This document shows, piece by piece, positions 20,604-30,374 of a DNA stretch of 64,000 nucleotides (the stretch's first letter is position 1; each line of letters opens with the position of its first letter). The stretch is from positions 11,104,347-11,168,346 of the forward strand of contig OX336355.1 in assembly GCA_946902875.1 (NCBI GenBank), written 5' to 3'. This stretch comes from Nematopogon swammerdamellus (taxonomy: Eukaryota; Arthropoda; Insecta; Lepidoptera; Adelidae). The position numbers and the translations under genes are program-made. Below the pieces are notes generated by a model that saw only the letters and a program-made list of their open reading frames with translations, was not told the DNA's origin and ran no database searches.

Positions 20604-21208
20604 TTAGGTGAAGTTGGCTTACCGTGGTTTGTAGACGCGGTCATTTTTAGCCGATGCTTCATCACAGAACGGATATCCAAACATATCAGAGCAATAAATA
20701 AGATCGACAAAATGAAGTCTGCCATAGTTGGGCATGTTGACTCCGAAATGCAACACTGGATAAGATTCGATCAGGTGAAAATCTGACTACCGAAAAACTA
20801 CTCTTTCCACGCATCATCCGTGCGTGAGTCCATCGAGATCTCTAAGCATGCCAACTTCGACAGCGAAGACTCCTACAACCTGTCTCCGGTATGGAATCGT
20901 TTTCTCGCCCCCTGAAGAGCGGCAGGTCTGGCAGTGTCCACCAGCAGCAGCAGGAAGGCACCGTCAGCACATTCTGCTCCTCGGGGGAGGTGCGGAACGC
21001 AGCTCAAGCCGATTTACTGTCTACCCGCAGCTGTATTCAGAATCTTCGGAGCCGCTTGCGCTTGGCAGTGTTCCTGTCAACCGCGGGCCCGACCGTAGCC
21101 AGGCGCTCGCCCTGAAGATGGACTTCACGCGCCAATCCAAAACGTTGTCTGCCAAAATTACGACGATTACTAACCATGGTAAGCCAGATTTACCTAATAG
21201 ACCTAAGT
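20604..21208 (+). mobile_element. Penelope-like element fragment
   Basis: It is flanked by inverted terminal sequences of about 27 bp (TTAGGTGAAGTTGGCTTACC at the left; the right end is the reverse complement of TTAGGTAAATCTGGCTTACC). It contains an endonuclease remnant (20712-20915) and, downstream, a hammerhead-like segment: CTGAAGA at 21112-21118, a degraded stem, then AAAA in place of GAAA. Related ends are seen at 59240-59435. Confidence 0.65.
20712..20915 (+). pseudogene. Penelope-type GIY-YIG endonuclease, C-terminal fragment
   Basis: The frame reads MKSAIVGHVD, RESIEISKHANF and SYNLSPVWNRFL, with an in-frame stop after DQVKI. This is the same order as at 37588-37767: a histidine-containing H...D segment, a VRESIEI helix and a KH.NF...S..L.P motif. 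From knowledge of Penelope-like elements, this is the C-terminal half of the GIY-YIG nuclease domain that follows the reverse transcriptase. The glutamate in ESIEI would be the conserved acidic residue. The GIY-YIG signature itself and the reverse transcriptase are missing. It is disabled by the stop. Confidence 0.6.
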
Positions 21209-21423
21209 ATAGTCGTCACCATCTAAACCCAGCGGAATACCATATAAGCATTAACTCATTCTTACCGGTAAGATTAGCCACTCATTTTATGATCTTGTGA
21301 TGTGACATTATTTTATCAAACCTATGGAGGCTTGGAAATATGATTGCAAGAGCATAATACATTTTACGTACCTGCCAGGGTTAGGCCGAACATTTTATTT
21401 TCTCAATAAAATTTCACAAATTA

Positions 21424-21510
21424 TATACGTACATACCATCACTCTGTATCCCCACAGCCGGGATACGCATAGTAATCGGTATTGTGCTGCAAGAATTGTC
21501 AAAATTCCAA
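21424..21510 (-). repeat. Family A tail fragment
   Basis: TACGTACATACC, then ATAGTAATCGGTATTGTGCT, matches the 3' end of family A. Confidence 0.6.
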
Positions 21511-21879
21511 ATGAATATGCAAACAAATCCCACGCAAGAGCCTTCAATGACTAGCAAAGAGCATACGCTCAAAAAAGTGTAAAGCCATTATAAGGTGGTT
21601 GGTTGTAGTATTAAATCTCTCCCCTTGTAGCGATAAATCAGACATTCGTGGAGGACCACTTAGCCGCGGAGGTATTGGGCTGGGCATGCGTAGTGTATAG
21701 TCGAAAAGTTATAATGTGGCGTACATATTGTAAGCAAACATTTCACGTATTTTCTGTGGCCACAAAGTTTTATCTTCGTAATCCATCTGCGCCATTTCCA
21801 GTCTATCAATAATTGTTATTGCATCATCGGCAGCATTGAGCTCTGTATTGTTTGCAAATTAATTATAATGTATACCTAA

Positions 21880-22088
21880 ATACATACATACACAGCGTCA
21901 CGCTTGTTTCCCAGTGGGGTAGGCAGAGACAATGGATCTCCACGTGCCACGATCCTGACACCTCTGCCGCCTCTTCCACTCTCCTAACTTCACATATGTT
22001 CGTCGGTTACGGGTATTAAGCACTTGTCCCTTTTTGAGTACATGCCCGATCTGGTCTAGGTGCATGCGTCTAGGGCGACCCTTCCCTA
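21880..22088 (-). repeat. RTE-like LINE 3' end, family D
   Basis: (TACA)n, CAGTGGGGTAGGCAGAGACA and CATGCCCGATCTGGTCTAGG match family D, minus orientation. The coding remnant is broken. Confidence 0.7.
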
Positions 22089-22198
22089 TGTGTATAATAA
22101 TGTACCTATGTACTATGTATATAGTAATGTAATAATGTAAACCTACGCAAAATAAATTGTAAAGGGAAAAACTCGAAAATCTTCATTAAAAATCCTTT

Positions 22199-22312
22199 TT
22201 TTTATGGAAACTGACATGGTTGGCTACATCACCTACGACATCCGTGATGTCAGCCCATAACATCGGGTGAACTAGGTGCTATGTCAGTGATTCCCTTCGA
22301 TCGTGCTTTTAT
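22199..22312 (-). repeat. Family B SINE tail
   Basis: TTTATGGAAACTGACATGG, ATCCGTGATGTCAGCCCATA and CTATGTCAGTGATTCCCTT match family B. Confidence 0.75.
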
Positions 22313-22393
22313 ATCTCGTTACTTTTATATCGCTCATTATAATCGCACTTTTAGAGGTACCTACCTACTATATCCAATTTAACAACAATTTAA

Positions 22394-22590
22394 CAATAGG
22401 CTAGCCACTTCTCACCTTGGAACGGTCCTTACATTGAGTCATAGTGATAGTTATCTTGTCCGAATACTTTGTTAAACGTGGTGGTCTGTGTTGTGCTGTA
22501 ATTTACAAGAATACCTGCAGCAAATCTCTGATTACTCTGCTTACCCCGATTGTCGGGATACAGCGTGTGCATCATACATACATACATGTA
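22394..22590 (+). repeat. Family A 3' half
   Basis: GGCTAGCCACTTCTCACCTT to CGGGATACAGCGTGTG, with a short catacata tail at the right edge. The 5' part is missing. Confidence 0.7.
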
Positions 22591-23387
22591 TGTTAGGATT
22601 ACATAATAGAACTAAAATAAAATTTCATTGCTAATGGTCAAATAGTTGTGTCTAACGTCGTTTGTACTGAAAATTCTGTTCTTCTTTCACTGTGGCTGTA
22701 GTCGTAGAATTATTTTGCAGACTGTCTTCGCATTCCTTACTTACGAGACTCCCTCATGTTTATGCGTTTAGCATATGATTTCGCTAAATCTCAATTCTTA
22801 AAAGGGTCGTAAATTTTCACCTCCCTAAAGAAAAGCCAGCGCAGATTTTATCGGCACGGGCGAGGTTTTAAAAATGTTTGCAGGTTTTATATTAAACATT
22901 TTATTGGTGCAAATGCCTTCAATAACTATATTTCATTCCATCTCGGCGTTGTATATTTTTAGAATATTACCTACATTAAATAGTCGTATATCTGTTATTA
23001 CTCGTAGTCTCGTATTCATTTAGAAGAAATTCACACTTAATATTTTACAAGCTTTTATTTACTTTCACCTGTCTCAGTATCTGTCTGTGGGTATTCAAAT
23101 CTTACAAGCTAAATTTTAACCACTTCCTGGTATTCGAAGAAGCTGAAATTTTGCATACATATGTAAATCGGATGACACTGCAATATTGGTCTGATGATGG
23201 AACCGAAAGGTGGTCACCGGAACTCTGTAACGAAACGACGAACTCCATCGAGTTTAGGCTCGTTTGATTTGTCTTCACATGTACTTCAGATCCTAGATCT
23301 GGAGTACTTGTGAAGAGATGACGTTTTGCCATCATACAATGCTAAAAAGTAAAAATTTTTTTTTTAAATCAAGCTTTTATATTTAGA

Positions 23388-23600
23388 ATAGAATAGAATA
23401 GAAATGCTTTATTGCACACAAAAACACAAACAGAGATACCGAAGACAGAAAATAACATATAGAGGAGCAATAGAAATTAATAACAATTGTAATAAAAATG
23501 TAATAACAGCATTAAGAAGGTATAATTACGCCCTTAAGATTTGGCGTACTTTAACGATCTCCAAGTGTGTGGTTTTATTTAACGTTATATTTACTCACTT
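23388..23600 (-). repeat. Probable LINE 3' end with (TTCTA)n tail
   Basis: AATAGAATAGAATAG then AAATGCTTTATTGCAC reads on the minus strand as AATAAAGCATTT plus (TATTC)n. This is the same style of end as at 39780-39935 and 62400-62455. The body is not recognised. Confidence 0.45.
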
Positions 23601-23839
23601 TACAGATTAGTGTGCCAGGTTACATTTCAACACGCGCGAGGAATCTAATTAGTTCCAGATATTCCAATTAGACGCAATATTGATTAAATCTGTGCTTATT
23701 AGCATAACGATTAACATAAGGTCCGATTGTTACTATGAGTTTACACTCTCGCCATTCGGTTCGGAGACAAAGTCAGCGCGCGACCTTGCGCGTGAATCTA
23801 TTCATCTCCACTTTCGTATTGTCTAGTCGGCGCAGAGAA

Positions 23840-24065
23840 ATCTACCTCGTCTCGGGTGCCCGAGGTCCGAGGTTCTAATCCGGTCGGCGTGTACCAATGA
23901 TTTTTTCTGATGGAAAACTTTACGTACACCTGCTGCTTCACCGTTCGAAACCGGTGTAAAACTGTAGGTCCCTTCCCTTGCCCCTTATTAGGTGGTAGGC
24001 TCAAATTGTAGTCGACTGGGTTGATAACACCGTACTGGAAGTAAAACGGCCGCATAGCGGCTCGA
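23840..24065 (+). repeat. Family C SINE, 5' half
   Basis: The B-box region GGTTCTAATCCGGTCGGCG and body CCGTACTGGAAGTAAAACGG match family C. The A box is lost and the 3' half is replaced by a Helitron end. Confidence 0.65.
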
Positions 24066-24236
24066 CTTATATGAATATCCTTATAACTCGAGAACCACTT
24101 TATCGATTTACAAACGGTTCCACTTTTACATTCTGTCTCTTCTCAAGATGGTTTTAGGCTATAAATCATAATGCTACGCCATCGGCGGCCTGAGCTGTGA
24201 GCAAAACACGCGAAGCGAAGCCGCAGGAAAATGCTA
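24066..24236 (+). repeat. Helitron 3'-end fragment
   Basis: It ends GCGAAGCCGCAGGAAAATGCTAG, i.e. a GC-rich subterminal hairpin followed by CTAG, like the ends at 10217 and 14535. The upstream part is not alignable to those two elements, so it belongs to another subfamily. Confidence 0.55.
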
Positions 24237-24549
24237 GCTCATAATCAAGTTGGCTGAACCAAACAATGTTGTGCACATCTGGAGCATCGCTGGGGGATCA
24301 ACGCTCGCTATCGCCATTCTTGGGCACATAGACCATAACCTGTACACTGCTTCACCCGGTGACTTTGCCGCGTATACTGCGTGAAACGGATCTACCGGTG
24401 CGATAAAGGAAAGACTGATACTCGTGTCGATAATAAAGGGTTGTCCACTCGCTCAGCACTCGCAAATCTGCGTAAAGTGTGAAGAGGTGCAGCAAGCATG
24501 CCGTTTTCATACTCGCGTTCGCGGCTCGGGTCGCTCGCCCGAGTCATAG

Positions 24550-24570
24550 TTCTCTCTCTCTCTCTCTCTT

Positions 24571-24611
<41 letters not shown>

Positions 24612-24633
24612 CTTTCTATCTCCTCTGGAATTG
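24550..24633 (+). repeat. (CT)n microsatellite
   Basis: About 84 bp of almost pure CT repeats with occasional TTT and TAT interruptions. It lies directly upstream of the possible first exon at 24647. In insects, CT/GA repeats near promoters can bind GAGA-type factors, but that role here is inference. Confidence 0.8.
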
Positions 24634-24646
24634 AATTTCCACCATA

Positions 24647-24689
24647 ATGGACTCACTTTTGACGGCCCTGGTACCTCGGCCCAGCGCAG
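24647..24689 (+). CDS. Possible first coding exon, unknown gene
   Basis: An ATG in a favourable context (A at -3, G at +4) opens a frame reading MDSLLTALVPRPSA, followed directly by a good donor (GCAG then GTAATT, exon end 24689, phase 1). Upstream are the (CT)n tract and a more GC-rich stretch (24490-24545) that could hold a promoter. The product is not recognised. With only 43 coding bases, the call rests on the start context and the donor and could be chance. Confidence 0.25.
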
Positions 24690-25098
24690 GTAATTATTTT
24701 AAAAATGGGCTCCAGTTACCCTACTCGTCTCCTTTTACTATGCCTGAGTTCGGCGAGAATGGAAATCGGGCATCGGAGTCAGCTGTCGCCACGGGCAGCT
24801 CTGTCCGCAGTCCACTTCATTAGCATGCGCTGTGGACACGCGCGGGAAAGATCACATTTTGCGATGGCAGTTGTGTCTACAATTATGTTGACGTGGACGC
24901 GGCTGGTCTGTTTGGACATTGAGTTTGATTGAAATGGTCTACAGGTTATGGAGCTGCATTTCAAATATTTCTAAAAATATTACATGACTTTAATTTTGAA
25001 ATGCATTGATATCTCCTCTAAACGGAGCGATTCGAATGCTAAACGAGCTAAATAAAGACAGAGTTCAATGTTTAGATTTTTATAAAAAAAAAATTTAT

Positions 25099-25165
25099 GT
25101 ATGAAGCACCTGGAATATAGCTAGCTATATGTATGTGTCTGACCAATAAACACTTTTTCTATTTT
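25099..25165 (+). repeat. Direct repeat flanking a family I element, left copy
   Basis: AAGCACCTGGAATATAGCTA through TGACCAATAAACACTTTTTC recurs at 25531-25612 on the other side of the family I repeat. Confidence 0.7.
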
Positions 25166-25520
25166 TAGGGCTCCGTATCCGGTACGGGACCCTATTACGA
25201 AGCCTAAGTCCGTCTGGACAGACGGGGACTAGGGCTGGGACCTAGGACTAGGGCTGTATCTCTTGAACCGTAATAGGTAGTCCGTTGAAATTTTCACAGA
25301 ATATGTGTTATTATGGCCCATATAACAACAAATAATAAAAATAAGAAAAAGTAGAAAAATCACGAGGTCCCCATACAAGAGACTAAAAAGTGTATGCGCG
25401 CCATCTACCGAAAATAGTATGAAGCATTTTAACTAATACATAGATGGCGTGAGTGGCGCTGACCATGACATGACGATACAGAACCCTCGTTGCGCGAGTT
25501 CGACTCCCACTTGGCCGGTT
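25160..25520 (+). repeat. Dispersed repeat, family I, full length
   Basis: It starts TTTTTAGGGCTCCGTATCC, contains ATATGTGTTATTATGGCCC, and ends GCGCGAGTTCGACTCCCACT followed by TGGCCGG and T. It is the cleanest copy here. Confidence 0.7.
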
Positions 25521-25530
25521 TTTTTATATA

Positions 25531-25612
25531 TAAAGCACCTGGAATATAGCTAGCTATATTCCAGGTGCTTGACCAATATCTGTGTGTGCCTGACCAATAA
25601 ATACTTTTTCGA
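25531..25612 (+). repeat. Direct repeat flanking a family I element, right copy, with 38-bp palindrome
   Basis: Bases 25533-25570 form a perfect 38-bp palindrome centred on TAGCTAGCTA. The left flank copy has only half of it. The remainder (TGACCAATAAATACTTTTTC) matches the left copy. Confidence 0.75.
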
Positions 25613-25668
25613 TTTTTTGACTTGATTTAGATTTTTTGAGCCTGATATACGTATGTAGTTGACTTTTT

Positions 25669-27240
25669 TTTTTTATAGACTACCGGCACGGGTGGCTGTG
25701 CCCAAAAGTTCAAAGAACGATTAAGACACAGCCAATAACCCCACTTCTCGCGAAACCACGCTCAGAGAGGCGCCATGCCAGCTTCAAGGCGGACAAAGAG
25801 GTTGTTGTCTAATTTATTAACACGCCTTTTGAAGTTTCCCATGTGAATTGAAGTTTTTTGAAGTCATTTGAAGTTTCCAATGAAGATTCCCAGGTTATAG
25901 GTGGTGGGGAACACACTCGCCGGAAGACCGTTCCATATTTTCGCCGTACGACATAGGAACGATTTCGAAAAGCGATGCGTTCTCAGAAGTTGTGTGTCAA
26001 CAACATATGGATGTTCCGAGCGAGTCCGGCGGGTGTGACGAATACGGATCGGGGCAGGAGGGATGAGGGAAGCCAGTTCTTCGGAACATCGGCAATGGTA
26101 GTACCTATAAAACAGGCTAAGGGAACCAATTGTTCGCCTGTGTTGCAATGATTCAAGTCCCTCCTTGAGCTTGGGATCACCAATTAGGCGGATGTCCATG
26201 ATAGAGTCCAAGGAGGCCAACAGGTAAAGGGGGGATCCTTCCCACAGATGACTGCAATACTCCATCACCGGGCGAACTTGCGCTTTGTACAGCATAAGGA
26301 GTTGCGCCGGTGAGAAGAATCGCCTGCTGCGGTAGAGGACGCCCAATTTCCTGGAGGCAAGGGTAGCTTTGGACTCTATAAAGCTCCTAAATCCTACATC
26401 TTTGGTCAGTTCCACGCCCAGAAGGTCCAATTTGTCATTGTTGGGTACAGCTGTACCCTGAAACGTGGCTTGGGAGGGAAACCGGTCGGCCTTGGTAGAG
26501 AAGGCACAAGCTTGTGTTTTTCTGACGTTGAAATCTACAAGGTTCTCGCGGCCCCAGTAGGCTATCTTCAATAGAGCACTGTCTACTCTTTCAACCGTCA
26601 GACGTCGAGCTTCGTTAATGCGCACGTCTCTAGCAGTCCAGTCCTTGATGTAACCCTCGTGTGCGGTGCTGTCGTCTGCATAACTGTGAATGTTACCTAG
26701 GCACAGCAAATCGTTAATAAATAACAAGAATAATGTAGGCGACAGCACCAAGACCTGAGGAACGCCAGCGTTTATTTGGAAGTCAGCTGATCTTGCACCG
26801 TCGACAGTTACAAAAATTGATCGGCCTCCCAAGAAGCTGGCGACCCAATTACAAAGGGACGAAGGGACACCGTAGGCCGGAAGCTTGCTAAGGAGACCTC
26901 GGTGCCAAACGCGATCGAACGCCTTAGATATATCTAAACCGACCGCCAGCGACTCTCCAAAGTTGTCCAATCTCTCAGCCCATATGTGCGTGACATAAGC
27001 TAGAAGATCTCCTGACGATCGCTGTTTACGGAAACCGTACTGCTTATCGTCAAGGAGTTTATGAACTTCTAGATAAGTCAGGAGCTGGGAGTTTATGATC
27101 TGCTCCATAACCTTACAGAGGAGAGAGGTTATCGCAATGGGCCGATAGTTTTTGGGGTCAGCTGAGTTGCCCTTTTTGGGCACTGGTTGGACCGAGGCCT
27201 TCCTCCAGCAAGCAGGCACGATACCGGTGGAGAAAGAGCG
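25669..27240 (-). pseudogene. CR1/jockey-like LINE reverse transcriptase, 5' truncated
   Basis: The minus frame of 451 codons (27219-25864) extends upstream in frame to the truncation point near 27240. It holds reverse-transcriptase blocks in order: NYRPIAITS (residues 24-32), AVGLDISKAFDRVWH (92-106), INAGVPQ...VLSP (149-161) and the catalytic YADD (180-183). Then come the thumb and a C-terminal tail with FLCRTAKIWNGLPASVFP. The protein would copy LINE RNA at a nicked target. The N-terminal endonuclease is missing, so it cannot act alone. In the GVPQ block, residues normally G and S are V and L. The stop at 25864 follows a local duplication of CTTCAAA-containing sequence; the usual tail resumes downstream, so roughly 25 residues were lost. 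The 3' UTR ends in an A run (plus-strand T run at 25669). At the 5' side it abuts a family B SINE. The family call rests on motif style. Confidence 0.85.
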
Positions 27241-27370
27241 ACTACATCATACGATGACGTCACTACGTCACATACCCGTGATGTAGCCTAGCACACCTCG
27301 GTGAACTAGGTGCAATGTCAGTGCTTTCCTTTGGTCGTGGCGGCTACACTGAAATGGAGACTCTGAAGTG
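27241..27370 (-). repeat. Family B SINE fragment
   Basis: CCCGTGATGTAGCCTAGCAC, GGTGAACTAGGTGCAATGTC and GGCGGCTACACTGAAATGGA match family B. It directly abuts the truncated LINE. Confidence 0.65.
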
Positions 27371-27439
27371 TACACTTTAGTACCTAGGCTTGATATATTT
27401 AAGAATAAGAAACTAGTTATAGGTACAATGTACATACAT

Positions 27440-27640
27440 ACACGATACATAGATAAGGATTAACATCACGTCTGTTTCCTAGTGGGGCAGGCAGAGACAA
27501 CGGAACTCCACGTACAACGATTCTAACACATCTCTGCCGCCGCTTCCACTTTCATAATGTTCTTCATGCATGCTCGTCGGTTACGGGTACTACGCACTTG
27601 ACTCTTTTTGAGCACATACCCGATCTGGCCCAGGTACGCT
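27440..27640 (-). repeat. RTE-like LINE 3' end, family D
   Basis: CAGGCAGAGACAACGGAACT, then CTTCATGCATGCTCGTCGGT and CGATCTGGCCCAGGTACG match family D. The tail (CATACATACAC) lies at the left. Confidence 0.7.
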
Positions 27641-27744
27641 AGTTATAATCTTAATAAATTACATGCGTAAGAAAGTAGGTAATTAGTAGCATAAATGTAT
27701 AGTAAATATATATATACATATTATTGTTGTAAATACGTACCTAC

Positions 27745-27930
27745 CTAGACCATATCGGGCATGTGCTCAAAAAGGGTCAAGTGCGTAGTTCACGAAACCG
27801 ACGAGTTTGTATGAAGAAGATTAGAGAGGCGACAGACGGTGTGTCAGGCAGGATCGTGGAACGTGGAGATCCGTCTCTGCCTACCTCACTGGGAAACAGG
27901 CGTGACGCTATGTATGTATGTACATATTAT
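27745..27930 (+). pseudogene. RTE-like LINE C-terminal remnant, family D
   Basis: The plus frame reads DHIGHVLKKGQVRSSRNRR then VCMKKIREATDGVSGR, followed by a shifted stretch (LPTSLGNRRDAM) and a short (TATG)n tail. The GHVLKKGQV..S..NRR.CMKK signature is that of the C-terminal end of RTE-clade LINE proteins. It faces the copy at 27440-27640, so the two are convergent-tail neighbours about 100 bp apart. It is 5' truncated and frameshifted. Confidence 0.7.
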
Positions 27931-28344
27931 TGTTTTACGGAAGGGGACACGAAATGAGAGGTTAGGTTTTTTTTTAAGTTTTAGGGGTAAAATTACTAAT
28001 GTTTTTTGTTTTTCCTGTTTTCGGTACGACTATGAGCAAAATGTTATCAAAATGGTTTTTCAATAATTAATGTCCTAAAGTTCCTGAAGTTAACGTCGGC
28101 ACCCACAATCAAACTACCCTTCTCTATTGAAACAATTTCACCGACTCTAAAATACAATATATGTACATAACGCCCACCACAATTAACCCTAGAGCCTAAA
28201 CCCAGGCTCCAAACTCATAAAGCTGGAAAGCATAATCCGAACAGGGAACCCGGCGACATAATGAATTTGTATTGAACTCTCTATTGAATGAAACATCGAA
28301 CTGTGGTTTGCCACCGACGACCGACATTACACTAGATACGAAAT

Positions 28345-28820
28345 ATAGAGATAAATAAAAACAAGTGCGAGTCGGACTCGCGCACCGAGGGTTCCGTGCC
28401 ACCACGAAATTGGCCGGTTTTTATTAGGGTTCCGTATCCTGTACGTGACCCTATTACTAAGCCTACGCCGTCTGTCTGTCTGTTTGTCCGTTCGTCTGTC
28501 TGTCCGAGGGCTGTATCTCTTGAACCGTAATAGGTAGCCCGTTGAAATTTTCACAAAATATGTGTTATTATGGCCGATATAACAACAAATAATACAAATT
28601 AGAAAAAGTAAAAAAATCACGGGGTTACCATAGAAGAAACCAAAAAGTGTATGCACGCGCGCCATCTACCGAATAGATTATGAAGCATTTTAACTAATCA
28701 TGACATTTAACTAATATGAAGCATTGCATAACACGCCATAGACGGCGTAAGTGGCGCTAGCCATGACATAGTGATACGGAACCCTCGGTGCGAGAGTTCG
28801 ATTCGCACTTGGCCGGTTTT
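28345..28820 (+). repeat. Family I repeats, composite
   Basis: A short 3'-end piece (GTGCGAGTCGGACTCGCGCA to TTGGCCGGTTTTT) is followed at 28425 by a second, nearly complete copy starting TTAGGGTTCCGTATCC and ending GTGCGAGAGTTCGATTCG and TTGGCCGG. The second copy carries an extra TCATGACATTTAACTAATAT near 28700 that the 25160 copy lacks. Confidence 0.65.
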
Positions 28821-28964
28821 TAGAGTTTACACTGTAGTCACACCAAGTTTGACGCTTGTATATGTATACGTATTGCCGGTTTTATGATAGAGCAAAATCA
28901 AGAAAACGTTTTTTGTATGGGGTTAATTTTTCCCTTAATTTTTTTGTTTAAGTGTTTTTTTATG

Positions 28965-29085
28965 TAAACCAACAAGCTTTGCCGAGGGACTAATAAAGTC
29001 GACAGAACCAAGTACAACTCTCCTCGCGAAACCACGCAGTCGCAGTCGCAGCAGATTTGCGGACTGTTGCTAGGCTGTCTAGCTT
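28965..29085 (-). repeat. CR1/jockey-like LINE 3' end fragment
   Basis: TATGTAAACCAACAAGC, CTCCTCGCGAAACCACG and TTGCGGACTGTTGCTAGGCT match the UTR and C-terminal end at 6630-6800. Confidence 0.55.
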
Positions 29086-29089
29086 TTTT

Positions 29090-29245
29090 TTTGTGTATAT
29101 TCTGTCATAATAAATAACACAATATTCTGTGAAAATTTAAACCGGCTATCTATTTTGGTTCAAACGGACAGACGGACAGACAGACTGACAGACGGCGTAG
29201 GCTTAATCTACTACTCCTTATTGTACGGAACCCTAAAAAAATGTC
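29090..29245 (-). repeat. Family I fragment
   Basis: It reads in reverse relative to 25160: ATTCTGTGAAAATTTAAACC, (GACA)n and TTGTACGGAACCCTAAAAA. Confidence 0.6.
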
Positions 29246-29249
29246 AACT

Positions 29250-29980
29250 TTACAAAAAAAAATCTATTCTTACTCGGGCTATAGATATCTAATTTGGGGT
29301 TGGTTTGGAGTCTACATTTGAGAATTTTGATTGATTTTCCTCCTGAATGTGAAAAGAGTCAGTAGTCATGCATGACAATGATTTTACAAGATTCATTAAC
29401 CTTAAGTAATTTTTCAGTGTTTATAAAAATGCTTTTGATAACAAAGGCTGATTAGTGTCGGACGTCGGAGAGAAAATGTTGTCCGTATTGCTATTAAACC
29501 AACTTTAACGCGAGCGGAGCCGAGAATCTACCAAGACACACCTACGTACACACACACACACACGTTGATCCCACTAAACTATAGCCTAATCAGGGAAACA
29601 AAAAATGGCCAGACGTCAATGTATGTAGAATTTATGCTTTATCTGTTTGTCATTAGGCTGTCTCTTTTCTAATAAATAAATAAATAAATAAGACCAATAT
29701 TTAGGTTCAGTAATTTCATATCCAAATGTAGACCATTCATAGCGACGCACCTACATGCATTATTTGCTTTGTTAGCGCGTGTATTTGAGTAAGGGAGCTA
29801 ATGGTGGCAACCAGTAAGCCTTTATGTTACCTACAAGAGTAACAACTACGTTAACGGTTTGATATTACTGGATTGTATTGGATGTGCTTGATTGAGTTAC
29901 TCCCTAATTAAATTACTCATGCTTCATATAAATTTGTATTGAAATTGAATAATTTAAAAAGTTTATGAAACATTTTATAT
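29250..29980. other. AT-rich stretch, no gene seen
   Basis: It contains a short (AATA)n run near 29670-29690 following TCTCTTTTC, possibly another LINE tail. No coding signal. Confidence 0.35.
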
Positions 29981-29985
29981 TGTTA

Positions 29986-30050
29986 CTAGCTTTTGCATAA
30001 CACCTTGGGGAACTAGGTGGCATGTCAGTGCTTCCCTTCGGTCATGGTCT
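29986..30050 (-). repeat. Helitron end joined to a family B SINE fragment
   Basis: ACTAGCTTTTGC, the reverse complement of a Helitron 3' terminus, breaks off into AACACCTTGGGGAACTAGGT of family B. Both pieces are truncated. Confidence 0.45.
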
Positions 30051-30204
30051 TCCCGCATTGCGTTTCCCTGTCCATGGCCGTCAGTGTTGGATCCGTTCAC
30101 TCCAGATCGTCGTCTGGTCGACTTACGTGCCCAGCCCAATGCCATTTGAGCTCAGCCACCAGGTGTCCAATATCGACTACTTTGGTGTTTGTCATCTACC
30201 TGCG

Positions 30205-30370
30205 ATTCTTTATTCTTTATTCATCATTAGTATGGTAGTACACTACGCTTGAATTTGTCCTGTTTAGTTTTTACAATCCGGTTCGATTACACCCACAAAG
30301 AAGAGCCGGCAAGAAACTTCGCAGGGTTCTTTTTTTAACGTCTTCAATTACAATACATTGTGACTAGCTA
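30205..30370 (-). repeat. LINE 3' end, family J
   Basis: TTATTCTTTATTCATCATTA marks the tail (minus strand AATAAAGAATAA), followed by CCGGTTCGATTACACCCAC and GGCAAGAAACTTCGCAGGG. This copy provides the empty site for the MITE at 51347-51581. Confidence 0.65.
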
Positions 30371-30374
30371 CACA

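Noticed and set aside
20824..21300. 158-codon plus-strand ORF
   Set aside because: It runs in a different frame from the endonuclease remnant of the Penelope-like element and has no recognisable domain; a frame shadow.
23191..23208. Hammerhead-like CTGATGA followed by GAAA
   Set aside because: The intervening TGGAACC cannot form a stem II (a two-base loop would be needed), and no stem III or stem I is apparent.
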